Part shown: positions 22,177 through 35,108 of the stretch, one piece after another
Numbering within the stretch: the first letter of the stretch is position 1
Layout of the letters: every line of letters begins with the position of its first letter
Assembly: GCF_902167145.1 (NCBI RefSeq)
Contig: NC_050096.1
Span: 269,722,622-269,786,621, forward strand
Reading direction: 5' to 3'
Length of the DNA: 64,000 nucleotides
Source: Zea mays
Lineage: Eukaryota; Streptophyta; Magnoliopsida; Poales; Poaceae
The notes under the pieces: model-generated
Databases searched by the model: none
The model's input: the letters and a program-made list of their open reading frames with translations, nothing else
What the model was told of the DNA's origin: nothing
Made by a program: the position numbers and the translations under genes

Positions 22177-25100
22177 ATGGGTAGTCTACAACAACCTCTC
22201 CAACCCGGGACGCTGCTTCGTTTCGGGAGTCTTGAGTTCATGTCCCTCGACGGCAGCTACGACATGATACTCCTTCCTCCGTCGCGCGACAACGACAATG
22301 GCGGCCGTCAGCCCGCCCGCCGGCGGCGGAATCGACGACGTCTTCCCCGCGTGGCGGAAGAGCAACATCCGGGTCCGTCCCGTCACCTTCCCCATCGACG
22401 GAGGAGGAGGCGGGGCAGGCATGGCCCAGAAGGAGGCGGCACCTCGTCGGCTGTCGAGCGAGTCGATGGCGTCGGCGCCCCAACGGGGGACACGTCGGGC
22501 GTTGACCTCGCGTCTGAGACGAAGACGAGCGTCATTTCCCCGCAACACGCCAACCCCAAGCAGACGGACGACGCCAGCACGCTCGCGAAGGACTTGCTGG
22601 GCGTTAGCCTCGTACCCGAGATAACGGTGCAGTTCGTCCCCGACGCGGCTTCGTCACCATTCGTCGATCAAGAGGTATCGTCTGTTTTTCATCCTGTGCC
22701 TTTTAGATTCAGCTCCGACCCACCAAGCGACCCCGCTTCGGTGGATGCTATCATAAAGGCATATCCGAACCTTCCGGGGTATCATATGTGGTCAACCTGG
22801 GACCGACTGACGACCGTCTCGACCTACGGGCCCCCAAGTTCCGAGGAAGATGATGAGCCCGACTCTGGTTGGGATTTCTCCGGGCTCGGTGACCCCAGTG
22901 CCATGCGGGACTTCATGACCGCATGTGACTACTGCCTCTCCGATTGCTCCGATAGTAGCCACAGCCTCGGCGACGAGGACTGTGGCCCAAGTCGTGAATG
23001 TTTCCACGTCGATCTAGGGGGTCTCGACGAAGGCAACCATCTTGGTATGCCGGAGGACGGCGATCCCCCTAGGCCTGCGCCTCACGTTGACATCCTTTGG
23101 GAGCTAGCTGTGGTCCCAGTCCCTGCGGAGGGTCAGGACGCACAGCTCGAGCAAATCCGCGAGATGCAGGTCAGGCTCGATGAGGAAGCAGGACAACTTG
23201 TGCAGCTCCGGCAGAATATCGGGCAGGAGGGGGCAGGCCGAGCGCCGACCGGAGAAGCGCGTCATCTGGCCCAGGATGTCCAGCACCGCATCGCCGACGA
23301 TGCCAGGGCAAGGCTGCCCCCAGCTTCCAGTGGGGTCGGCCAGAACCTGGCTGCAGCAGCAATACTACTCCGAGCGATGCCGGAACCATCCACCACCGAG
23401 GGGCGGCGTATCGAGGGAGAGCTCAAGAATCTCCTGGAGGATGCCGCAGTCCGACGGGCCGAAAGCTCTGCCTCCCGAAGGCAAGGGTACCCCCTGGAGC
23501 ATCGCGTCGCGACTCCCCGATTCATGCGGGAAGCCTCGGTCCACACCGGGCGCACGCGGGACACAGCGCCTGCGGCCTCGGGTCGCCTCGGCAACGAGCA
23601 CCGCCGCCGCGACCGTCGAGCCCACCTCGACGATAAGGTGCGCCGAGGCTACCACCCCAGGCGTGGGGGATGCTACGACAGCGGGGAGGATCAGAGCCCC
23701 TCGCCCGAACCACCCGGTCCGCAAGCTTTCAGCCGGGCCATACGACGGGTGCCGTTCCCGACCCGGTTCCGAACCCCGACTACCATCACCAATTACTCGG
23801 GGGAGACAAGGCCGGAACTGTGGCTCACGGACTACCGGCTGGCCTGCCAGCTGGGTGGAATGGACGATGACAACCTCATCATCCGCAACCTCCCCCTGTT
23901 CCTCTCTGACGCCGCCCGAGCCTGGCTGGAGCATCTGCCCCCTGCGCATTTCTCCAACTGGGACGACCTGGTCAAAGCCTTCGCCGGCAACTTCCAGGGC
24001 ACGTACGTGCGCCCTGGGAACTCCTGGGATCTCCGAAGCTGCCGCCAGCAGCCGGGAGAATCCCTGCGGGACTACATCCGGCGATTTTCGAAGCAGCGCA
24101 CCGAGCTGCCCAACATCACCGACTCGGATGTCATCGGCGCGTTCCTCGCCGGCACCACTTGCTGCGACCTGGTGAGCAAGCTGGGTCGCAAGACTCCCAC
24201 CAGGGCGAGCGAGCTGATGGACATCACCACCAAGTTCGCCTCTGGTCAGGAGGCGGTCGAGGCCATCTTCCGAAAGGACAAGCAGCCTCAGGGGCGCCAG
24301 CCGGAAGACGTCCCCGAGGCGTCCGCTCAGCGCGGCAAAAATAAGAAGGGCAAGAAGAAGTCGCAAGCGAAACGCGACGCCGCCGATGCAGACCTTGTCG
24401 CCGCCGCCGAGCACAGGAACCCTTGGAAGCCTCCTGGAGGTACCAACCTGTTTGACAAGATGCTCAAGGAGTCGTGCCCCTATCATCAAGGTCCCGTCAA
24501 GCACACCCTTGAGGAGTGCGTCATGCTTCGGCGCTACTTCCACAAGGCCGGGCCACCAGCGGAAGGTGGCAGAGCCCACGACAACGACAAGAAGGAGGGC
24601 CACAAGGCAGAAGAGTTCCCCGAGGTCCATGACTGCTTTATGATCTACGGTGGGCGAGTGGCGAACGCCTCGGCTCGACACCGCAAGCAAGAGCGCCGGG
24701 AGGTCTGCTCGGTGAAGGTGGCGGCGCCAGTCTACCTAGACTGGTCCGACAAGCCCATCACCTTCGACCAAGGCGACCACCCCGACCGCGTGCCGAGCCC
24801 GGGAAAGTACCCGCTCGTTGTCGATCCCGTCATCGGCAACGTCAGGCTTACCAAGGTCCTCATGGACGGAGGCAGCAGCCTCAATATCATCCACGTCGAG
24901 ACCTTCGGGCTCCTGCAGATCGATCTGTCCTCGATCCGGGCCGGCACGGCGCCCTTTCACGGGATCATCCCCGGGAAATGTGTCCAACCCCTTGGGCAAC
25001 TCAATCTGCCCGTCTGCTTCGGGACTCCCTCCAACTTCCGAAAGGAAACCCTCACGTTCGAGGTGGTCGGGTTCCGAGGAACCTACCACGCAGTGCTGGG
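22177..25100 (+). CDS. E4 Gag-protease region
   Basis: Start ATG 22177 (MGSLQQPLQPGTLLRFGS). A long acidic, low-complexity N-terminal region is followed by an Arg-rich segment. The gag capsid domain runs from about FPTRFRTPTTITNYSGET to EAVEAIFRKDKQ (residues about 525-710), with the signature WLEHLPPAHFSNWDDL. Lys-rich nucleocapsid follows. A retropepsin-like site VLMDGGSSLNIIHV (near 24860) has DGGS rather than DTG, as is usual in Tat elements as I remember them. The frame stays open to 25305, but from about 25100 the family sequence continues in another frame, so the last ~65 codons are spurious. Confidence 0.85.
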
Positions 25101-28100
25101 AAACCATGCTACACCAAGTTCATGGTCGTCCCCGACTACACCTACCTCAAGCTCAAGATGTCGGGCCCCAACGGGGTCATCACCGTCGGCTCCACGTACC
25201 GACACGCGTACGAATGCGACGTGGAGTGCGTGGAGTACGCCGAGGCCCTCGCCGAATCCGAGGCCCTCATCGCCGACCTGGAGAGCCTTTCCAAGGAGGC
25301 GCTAGATGTGAAGCGCCACGCCAGCAACTTCGAGCCAGCAGAGGCGGTTAAGTCCGTCCCTCTTGACTCCAGCAACGACGCCTCCAAGCAGATCCGTATC
25401 GGCTCCGAGCTCGACCCCAAACAGGAAGCAGTGCTCGTCGACTTTCTCCGCGCGAACGTCGAGGTTTTTGCGTGGAGTCCCTCGGACATGCCTGACATAC
25501 CGAGGGATGTTGCCGAGCACTCGCTGGATATCCGAGCTGGAGCCCGACCCATGAAGCAGCATCTGCGCCGATTCGACGAAGAAAAGCGCAGAGCCATAGG
25601 CGAGGAGATCCACAAGCTGATGGCTGCAGGGTTCATCAAAGAGGTATTCCATCCCGAATGGCTAGCCAACCCTGTGCTTGTGAGAAAGAAAGGCGGAAAA
25701 TGGCGGATGTGTGTAGACTACACTGGTCTAAACAAAGCATGTCCGAAGGTTCCCTACCCTCTGCCTCGCATCGATCAAATCGTGGATTCCACTGCTGGGT
25801 GCGAAACCCTGTCATTCCTTGATGCCTACTCAGGGTATCACCAAATCAGGATGAAAGAGTCCGACCAGCTCGCGACTTCTTTCATCACACCCTTTGGCAT
25901 GTACTGCTACGTTACTATGCCATTCGGTTTGAGGAATGCGGGTGCGACATACCAAAGGTGCATGAACCACGTGTTCGGAGAGCACATTGGTCGAACGGTC
26001 GAGGCTTACGTCGATGACATCGTAGTCAAGACGAGGAAAGCCTCTAACCTCCTCTCCGACCTTGAAACGACATTCAAGTGTCTCAAGGCGAAAGGCGTAA
26101 AACTCAATTCCGAGAAGTGTGTCTTCGGAGTCCCCCAAGGCATGCTCCTGGGGTTCGTCGTCTCCGAGCGGGGCATCGAGGCCAACCCGGAGAAAATCGC
26201 GACCATCACCAACACGGGCCCCATCAAGGACTTGAGAGGAGTACAGAGGGTCATGGGATGCCTTGCGGCTCTGAGCCGCTTCATCTCGCGCCTCGGCGAA
26301 AGAGGCCTACCTCTGTACCGCCTCTTGAGGAAGACCGAGCGCTTCACTTGGACCCCCGAGGCCGAGGAAGCCCTCAGGAACTTAAAGGCGCTCCTTACAA
26401 GCGCGCCCATCCTGGTGCCCCCGCTGCCGGAGAAGCCCTCTTCATCTACGTCGCCGCTACCACTCAGGTGGTCAACGTCGCGATCATGGTCGAGAGACAA
26501 GAAGAGGGGCACACATTGCCCGTCCAGAGGCCGGTCTACTTCATCAGTGAGGTACTGTCCGAGACCAAAATCTGCTACCCGCAAATTCAGAAGCTACTGT
26601 ACGTGGTAATTCTGACGCGGCGAAAGTTGCGACACTACTTCAAGTCTCATCCGGTGACTATGGTGTCATCCTTCCCCCTGGGGGAGATCATCCAGTGCCG
26701 AGAGGCCTCGGGTAGGATTGCAAAGTGGGCGGTGGAGATCATAGGCGAGACAATCTCGTTCGCCCCTCGGAAGGCCATCAAGTCCCAAGTCCTGGCGGAC
26801 TTTGTGGATGAATGGGTCGACACCCAGCTTCCAGCAGCTCCGATCCAACCGGAACTCTGGACCATGTTTTTCAACGGGTCGCTGATGAAAACAGGAGCGG
26901 GCGCGGGCCTGCTCTTCATCTCGCCCCTCGGGAAGCACCTCCGCTACATGTTGCGCCTCCATTTCCCGACGTCCAACAACGTGGCCGAGTACAAGGCTTT
27001 GGTTAACGGGTTGCGCATCGCCATCGAGCTAGGGGTCCGGCGCCTCGACGCTCGTGGCGACTCGTAGCTTGTCATCGACCAAGTCATGAAGAACTCACAC
27101 TGCCGCGACCCGAAGATGGAAGCCTATTGCGACGAGGTTCGGCGCCTGGAGGACAAGTTCTACGGGCTCGAGCTCAACCACGTCGCTCGACGATACAACG
27201 AGACTGCGGACGAGCTGGCTAAGATAGCCTTGGGGCGGACAACGGTTCCTCCAGACGTCTTCTCCCGAGACCTACATCAACCCTCAGTCAAGACCGACGA
27301 CACGCCCGAGCCCGAGAAGGTCTCGGCCCTGCCTAAGGCGCCCTCGGCTCAGCCCGAGGCACCCTCGGCCCCCGAGGGTGAGGCACTGCGCATCGAGGAA
27401 GAGCGGAATGGGGTCACGCCTAATCGAAACTGGCAGACCCCGTACCTGCAATATCTCTACTGAGGAGAGCTACCCCTCGACAGAGCCGAAGCTCGGTGAC
27501 TGGCGCGGCGCGCCAAGTCGTTCGTCTTGCTGGGTGACGGAAAGGAGCTCTACCACCGCCGCCCCTCAGGCATCCTCCAGCGATGCATATCCATCGCCGA
27601 AGGTCAAAAGCTATTACAAGAAATACACTCGGGGGCTTTGGGTCACCACGCAGCGCCTCGAGCCCTTGTTAGAAACGCCTTCCGACAGGGTTTCTACTGG
27701 CCAACCGCGGTGGCCGATGCCACTAGGATTGTACGCACCTGCCAAGGGCGTCAATTCTACGCAAAGCAGACCCACCTGCCCGCTCAGGCTCTGCAAACAA
27801 TACCCATCACCTGGTCGTTTGCTGTGTGGGGTCTGGACCTCGTCGGTCCCTTGCAGAAGGCACCCGGGGGCTACACTCACCTGCTGGTCGCCATCGACAA
27901 ATTCTCCAAGTGGATCGAGGTCAGACCCCTAAACAACACCAGGTCCGAACAGGCGGTGGCGTTCTTCACCAACATCATCCATCGCTTTGGGGTACCGAAC
28001 TCCATCATCACCGACAACGGCACCCAGTTCACTGGCAAAAAGTTCCTGGACTTCTGCGAGGACCACCACATCCGGGTGGACTGGGCCGTCGTAGCTCACC

Positions 28101-28672
28101 CCATGACGAATGGGCAGGTAGAGCGTGCCAACAACATGATTCTGCAAGGACTCAAGCCACGGATCTACAACGACCTCAACAAATTCGGCAGGCGATGGAT
28201 GAAGGAGCTCCCCTCGGTGGTCTGGAGTCTGAGAACGACGCCAAGCCGAGCCACGGGCTTCACGCCGTTCTTTCTAGTCTATGGGGCCGAGGCTATCTTG
28301 CCCACAGACTTAGAATACGGATCCCCGAGGACGAGGGTGTACGACGACTGAAGCAACCGGACCAACCGAGAAGACTCACTGGACCAGCTGGAAGAGGCTC
28401 GGGACATGGCCTTACTACACTCGACACGGTATCAGCAGTCCCTGCGACGCTACCACGCCCGAGGGGTTCGGTCCCGAGACCTCCAGGTGGGGGACTTGGT
28501 GCTCCGGCTACGACAAGACACCCGAGGACGCCACAAGCTCACGCCTCCCTGGGAAGGGCCATTCGTCATCACCAAGATTTTGAAGCCCGGAACATACAAG
28601 CTGACCAACAGTCAAGGCGAGGTCTACAACAACGCTTGGAACATCCGACAGCTACGCCGCTTCTACCCTTAA
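25100..28672 (+). pseudogene. E4 Pol (RT, RNase H, integrase), multiply disrupted
   Basis: RT (FLDAYSGYHQIRM near 25820, YVDDIVV near 26010) is in one frame to about 26420. The frame then changes for the RT-type RNase H and a second RNase H (LWTMFFNGSLMKTGAGAGLL near 26860). Integrase follows with an H2C2-type finger, then WGLDLVGP, ITDNGTQFTG and MTNGQVERAN, and a C-terminal domain ending RRFYP at 28672. Stops in the final frame: TAG 27065, TGA 27461, TGA 27497, TGA 28349. Two catalytic or structural residues look lost: FNGS where the family has FDGS, and TCQGRQ where a second zinc-binding Cys is expected. Confidence 0.88.
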
Positions 28673-29599
28673 GATGTTTTCAAGTCGTTCATATACCTCG
28701 TTTACATACACAAATAAAGTCTAACCATCAAGGAAGGGTCAGCCTTGCCTCGGCAAAGCCCAACCCTCCCTCGGGGGCTAGAAGGGGGGAACCCCCTCTG
28801 CGTCAAAATTTTCCTCGGAAAAAGTCTTTCTGCCAGAACATCTTTCGTGCTTTTCGACTACTTCGATAGTGGGATCCTGAAAACGACGGAGTACACGTAA
28901 GCGGCAAGGCCGACCGAGCCGAGGGACTCCTACGCCTCCAGGATACGGATACCTCACTCATCACCTTCTGCGATAAGTAACTCACGCTCGGATAAGCGAT
29001 TCCGCTGGCCGAACAAGTCTTAACGTTCGAAAGCTTTTCTGCCGAAATGATTTTTCGTGCCTTCTTGACTATATCGATAACAGAATCCTACGGACGAGTA
29101 AGAGTACACGTAAGCGGCAAGGCCGACCGAGCCGAGGGACTCCTACGCCTCCGGGATACGGATACCTCACTCATCACCTTCCATGAAAAGTAACTCTTGC
29201 TCGGATAAACGATTCTGCTACCGACGAACAAGTCCTGATACTCGAAACAAGGGAAAAAGAAATGCAGCTTTACAACACGACAACGGTATGTTTGGGCCTC
29301 GACGGCCACAAAAAAACATACGCATACTACAAATAAACTGATCCTGCAGGTTCAGACATCAATAGGGGGCAGCAGCACCCTCGGCGTCGACTCCACCTTC
29401 GGCGGAATCCGACCGGGCCTCGGACGGCAACACGGTCGGAGGATCTCCACCTCGAAGGAAGACGTCAGCACCGCGCCTGGGCCATCGCCGCCAGGGCCTC
29501 CTCCAGGAACCCGACCCAAGCAGACGGCCGGACCGGTCGCTCCGTAGCCTCAGCCAGCCGTCCCCCGGGGACACCGGCCCGGCTCATGGCCTCGGCAGC
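28673..29599 (+). other. E4 region after pol, with a 213 bp repeat
   Basis: No protein-coding gene. Two diverged copies of a ~213 bp unit (about 28823-29030 and 29032-29240) include GTACACGTAAGCGGCAAGG at 28891 and 29104. A third partial copy appears beyond E3 at 39379-39470. E3 therefore landed inside this repeat-rich 3' region. Confidence 0.8.
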
Positions 29600-30928
29600 T
29601 GATAGTCGCCTAGAGGGGGGTGAATAGGGCGAAACTGAAATTTACAAAAATAAACACAACTACAAGCCGGGTTAGCGTTAGTAATAAAGAAACGAGTCCG
29701 CGAGAGAGGGTGGAAAACAAATCGCAAGCAAATAAAGAGTGTGACACGCGGATTTGTTTTACCGAGGTTCGGTTCTTGCAAACCTACTCCCCGTTGAGGA
29801 GGCCACAAAGGCCGGGTCTCTTTCAACCCTTCCCTCTCTCAGACGATCCCACGGATCGAGTGAGCTTTCTCTTCTCAATCACTTGGAACACAAAGTTCCC
29901 ACAAGGACCACCACAAGTTTGGTGTCTCTTGCCTCAATTACAAGTGAGTTTGATCGCAATGAAAGAATCAAGAAAGAAGAAAGCAATCCAAGCGCAAGAG
30001 CTCGAAAGAACACAAGCAAATCACTCTCTCTAGTCACTATGGCGTTGTGTGGATTTTGGAGAGGATTTGATCTCTTTGGTGTGTCTAGAATTGAATGCTA
30101 GAGCTCTTGTAGTAGTTGGGAAGTGGAAAACTTGGATGCAATGAATGGTGGGGTGGTTGGGGTATTTATAGCCCCAACCACCAAAAGTGGCCGTTGGGAG
30201 GCTGTCTGTTCGATGGCGCACCGGACAGTCCGGTGCACACCGGACATGTCCGGTGCTCCTGCCACGTCATCACTGCCGTTGGATTCTGACCGTTGGAGCT
30301 TCTGACTTGTGGGCCCGCCTGGATGTCCGGTGCACACCGGACATGCACTGTTCCTTGTCCGGTGTGCCAGTATGGGCACGCCTGACTTCTGTGCGCACTG
30401 CGCGCGCATTTAATGCGCCGCAGGTAGCCATTGGCGCCGAATAGCCGTTGCTCCGGAGTTGCACCGGACAGTCCGGTGCGCACCGGACATGTCCGGTGAA
30501 TTATAGCGGACTAGCCGTTGAAGTTTCCCGAAGCTGGCGAGTTCCTGAGGCTGCTCCTCCTTGGCGCACCGGACACTGTCCGGTGTACACCGGACAGTCC
30601 GGTGAATTATAGCGCGAGTGCCTCTGGAAATTCCCGAAGGTGGCGAGTTTGAGTTGGAGTCCTCTGGTGCACCGGACATGTCCGGTGGTGCACCGGACAC
30701 TGTCCGGTGGCACACCGGACAGTCCGGTGCGCCAGACCAGAGGTGCCTTCGGTTGGCCCTTTGCTCCTTGGTTGAATCCAAAACTTGATCTTTTTATTGG
30801 CTGAGCGTGAACCTTTAGCACCTGTATAACTTATGCACTAGAGCAAACTAGTTAGTCCAATTGTTTGTGTTGGGCAATTCAACCACCAAAATTATTTAGG
30901 AACTAGGTGTAAGCCTAATTCCCTTTCA
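29600..30928 (-). repeat. 3' LTR of E3
   Basis: 1,329 bp on the minus strand. It contains the palindrome array (30219-30729) including the exact 18 bp form CACCGGACATGTCCGGTG, and a TATA box at about 30164-30171 (reverse). The polypurine tract (reverse of ATCTCCCCCTTTTT) is at 30929-30942. Confidence 0.95.
30219..30729. repeat. Palindrome array in E3 3' LTR
   Basis: CACCGGAC(n)GTCCGGTG copies with spacers T/A, AT and ACTG-type. At about 30565-30605 there are two units where the partner LTR (38816-38832) has one. Confidence 0.9.
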
Positions 30929-31852
30929 ATCTCCCCCTTTTTGGTGATTGATGCCAACACAAACCAAAGCAAATGTGGAAGTACATAATTGAACTAGTTT
31001 GCATAATGTAAGTGCAAAGGTTGCTTGGAATTGAGCCAATATAAATACTTACAAGATATGCATGGATTGTTTCTTTGTTTTTAAGCATTTTGGACCACGC
31101 TTGCACCACATGTTTTGTTTTTGCAAGATCTTTTGTAAATCATTTTCAAAGTTCTTTTGCAAATAGTCAAAGGTAAATGAATAAGATTGTGCAAAGCATT
31201 TTCAAGATTTGAAATTTTCTCCCCCTGATTCAAATACTTCTCTTTTGACTAAACAAAACTCCCCCTAAATGAGATCCTCCTCTTAGTGTTCAAGAGGGTT
31301 TTGATATATCATTTTTGAAATACTACTTTCTCCCCCTTTTGAACATAATAGGAAAACCAATTGATAATATCCTTGGAAACACAAAGTTTTTGAAATTGGT
31401 GGTGGTGCGGTCCTTTTGCTTTGGGCTCTTATTCTGGTGGTGGTGCGGTCCTTTTGCTTTGGGCTCTTATTCTCTCCCCCTTTGGCATGAATCGCCAAAA
31501 ACGGAATCATTAGAGCCCTTGAAGTGCTATCTTCCCCTTTAGTTATAAATAAATGAGTTAAGATTATACCAAAGACGAAGTCCGGTCCTTTTGCTTTGGG
31601 CTCTTACTCTCTCCCCCAAAGACGAAGTCCTTTTCTTTGATGCTCATTCTTTTTCTCCCCCAAGAATGGAGAGTGACTTGGAGCGTCGGCGAGGGATGAG
31701 TTACGGAGTGGAAGCCTTTGTCTTCGCCGAAGACTCCAAATTTCCTTTCAATACACCTATGACTTGGTTTGAAATTCACTTGAAAACACATTAGTCATAG
31801 CATATGAAAGAGATATGATCAAAGATATATATAAATGAGCTATGTGTGCAAG
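30929..31852 (-). other. E3 3' noncoding region
   Basis: About 920 bp between pol and the 3' LTR with purine runs (CTCCCCC on this strand) and repeats of the GAGCCCAAAGCAAAAGGACC segment. No gene. The part near 31753 is the right side of the deletion seen in E2. Confidence 0.8.
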
Positions 31853-34800
31853 TCAACAAAAGAAGTTCCTAGAATCAAGAATATTGAGCTCATGCCTAAG
31901 TTTGGCAAAAGTTTGTTCATCAAGAGTCTTGGTAAAGATATCGCCTAATTGATCTTTAGTGTTAATGTAAGAAATCTCGATATCTCCCTTTTGTTGGTGA
32001 TCCCTAAGAAAATGATACCGGATGGCTATGTGCTTAGTGCGGCTATGCTCGACGGGATTGTCGGCCATTTTGATTGCACTCTCATTATCACATAGCAAAG
32101 GGACTTTGGTTAATTTGTAACCGTAGTCCCGCAGGGTTTGCCTCATCCAAAGCAATTGCGCGCAACAATGGCCTGCGGCAATATACTCGGCTTCGGCGGT
32201 GGAAAGAGCGACCGAATTTTGCTTCTTTGAAGCCCAAGACACCAAGGATCTTCCCAAGAACTGGCAAGTCCCCGATGTGCTCTTCCTATTAATTTTGCAC
32301 CCCGCCCAATCGGCATCCGAATAACCAATTAAATCAAATGTGGATCCCCGAGGGTACCAAAGCCCAAACTTAGGAGTATAAGCCAAATATCTCAAGATTC
32401 GTTTTACGGCCGTAAGGTGGGATTCCTTAGGGTCAGATTGGAATCTTGCACACATGCATACGGAAAGCATAATGTCCGGTCGAGATGCACATAAATAGAG
32501 TAAAGAACCTATCATCGACCGGTATACCTTTTGATCCACGGACTTACCTTCCGTGTCGAGGTCGAGATGCCCATTAGTTCCCATGGGTGTCTTGATGGGT
32601 TTGGCATCCTTCATTCCAAACTTGCTTAGAATATCTTGAGTATACTTCGTTTGGCTTAGGAAGGTGCCCTCTTGGAGTTGCTTCACTTGAAATCCTAAGA
32701 AATACTTCAACTCCCCCATCATAGACATCTCGAATTTCTGTGTCATAATCCTACTAAACTCTTCACATGTAGACTCGTTAGTAGACCCAAATATAATATC
32801 ATCAACATAAATTTGGCATACGAACAAGTCATTTTCAAGAGTTTTAGTAAAGAGTGTAGGATCGGCCTTTCCGACTTTGAATCCATTTGCCATAAGGAAA
32901 TCTCTAAGGCATTCATACCATGCTCTTGGGGCTTGCTTGAGCCCATAAAGCGCCTTAGAGAGCTTATAGACATGATTAGGATACTCACTATCTTCAAAGC
33001 CGGGAGGTTGCTCAACATAGACCTCTTCCTTGATTGGTCCATTGAGGAAGGCACTTTTCACGTCCATTTGATAAAGCTTAAAGCCATGGTAAGTAGCATA
33101 GGCCAATAATATGCGAATTGATTCAAGCCTAGCTACGGGTGCATAGGTTTCACCGAAATCCAAACCTTCGACTTGAGAGTATCCTTTGGCCACAAGTCGA
33201 GCTTTGTTCCTTGTCACCACACCATGCTCATCTTGCTTGTTGCGGAAGACCCATTTGGTTCCTACAACATTTTGATTAGGACGTGGAACTAAATGCCATA
33301 CCTCATTCCTAGTGAAGTTGTTGAGCTCCTCTTGCATCGCCACCACCCAATCCGAATCTTGTAGTGCTTCCTCTACCCTGTGTGGCTCAATGGAGGAAAC
33401 AAACGAGTAATGTTCACAAAAATGTGCAACCCGAGATCTAGTAGTTACCCCCTTATGAATATCGCCGAGGATGGTGTCGACGGGGTGATCTCGTTGGATT
33501 GCTTGGTGGACTCTTGGGTGTGGCGGCCTTTGCTCTTCATCCTCCTTGTCTTGATCATTTACATCTCCCCCTTGATCTATGCCGACATCTTGAGATGGCT
33601 CATTTGATTGATCTTCTTCTTCATCAACTTGAGCCTCTTCCTCATTTTGAGTTGGTGGAGATGCTTGCATGGAGGAGGATGGTTGATCTTGTGCTTTTGG
33701 AGGCTCTTCGGATTCCTTAGGACACACATCCCCAATGGACATGTTCCTTAGCGCGATGCACGGAGCCTCTTCATCACCTATTTCATCAAGATCAACTTGC
33801 TCTACTTGAGAGCCGTTAGTCTCATCAAACACAACGTCACAAGAAACTTCAACAAGTCCTGAGGACTTGTTAAAGACTCTATATGCCCTTGTGTTTGAGT
33901 CATATCCTAGTAAAAAGCCTTCTACAGTTTTAGGAGCAAATTTAGATTTTCTACCTCTTTTAACAAGAATAAAGCATTTGCTACCAAAAACTCTAAAATA
34001 TGAAATATTGGGCTTTTTACCGGTGAGGAGTTCGTATGATGTCTTCTTGAGGATTCAGTGTAGATATAATCGGTTGATGGCGTAGCAAGCGGTGTTGACC
34101 GCCTCGGCCCAAAACCGATCCGAAGTCTTGTACTCATCAAGCATGGTCCTTGCCATGTCCAATAGAGTTCTATTCTTCCTCTCCACTACACCATTTTGTT
34201 GTGGCGTGTAGGGAGAAGAGAACTCATGCTTGATGCCCTCCTCCTCAAGAAAGCCTTCGATTTGAGAGTTCTTGAACTCCGTCCCGTTGTCACTTCTTAT
34301 TTTCTTGATCCTTAAGCCGAACTCATTTTGAGCCCGTCTCAAGAACCCCTTTAAGGTCTCTTGGGTTTGAGATTTTTCCTGTAAAAAGAATACCCAAGTG
34401 AAGCGAGAATAATCATCCACAATAACTAGACAGTACTTACTCCCGCCGATGCTTATGTAAGCAATCGGGCCGAATAGATCCATGTGTAGGAGCTCCAGTG
34501 ACCTGTCGGTCGTCATTATGTTCTTATGTGGATGATGGGCTCCAACTTGCTTTCCTGCCTGGCATGCGCTACAAATCCTGTCTTTCTCAAAATGAACATT
34601 TGTTAATCCTAAAATGTGTTCTCCCTTTAGAAGCTTGTGAAGATTCTTCATCCCAACATGGGCTAGTCGGCGGTGCCAGAGCCAACCCATGTTAGTCTTA
34701 GCAATTAAGCATGTGTCGAGTTCAGCTCTTTCAAAATTTACTAAGTATAGCTGACCCTCTAACACACCCTTAAATGCTATTGAATCATCACTTCTTCTAA

Positions 34801-35095
34801 AGACAGTGACACCTACATCAGTGAAAAGACAGTTGTAGCCCATTTTGCATAATTGAGATACAGAAAGCAAATTGTAATCTAAAGAGTCTACAAGAAAAAC
34901 ATTGGAAATAGAATGGTCAGGTGATATAGCAATTTTACCCAAACCTTTGACCAAACCTTAATTTCCATCCCCGAATGTGATAGCTCGTTGGGGATCTTTG
35001 TTTTTCTCATAGGAGGAGAACATCCTTTTCTCCCCTGTCATATGGTTTGTGCACCCGCTGTCGAGTATCCAACTTGAGCCCCCGGATGCATAAAC
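31853..35095 (-). pseudogene. E3 Pol with two in-frame stops
   Basis: Reading right to left: protease, GAG-pre-integrase ([16 protein letters not shown]), integrase ([30 protein letters not shown]), RT ([19 protein letters not shown]) and RNase H ([27 protein letters not shown]), ending [10 protein letters not shown]. One frame throughout, interrupted by TAA at 34958-34960 (CAA in E1 and E2) and TGA at 34055-34057 (CGA in E2). Both are C-to-T changes on the coding strand. RNase H is complete. A TAG immediately precedes the first Pol codon, as in E2. Confidence 0.9.
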
Positions 35096-35108
35096 CTACA
35101 AAACAAGT

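Noticed and set aside
22186..24690. Long minus-strand ORFs opposite E4 gag (up to 441 residues)
   Set aside because: Complement of GC-rich gag codons; no independent support, and they extend across known gag domains.
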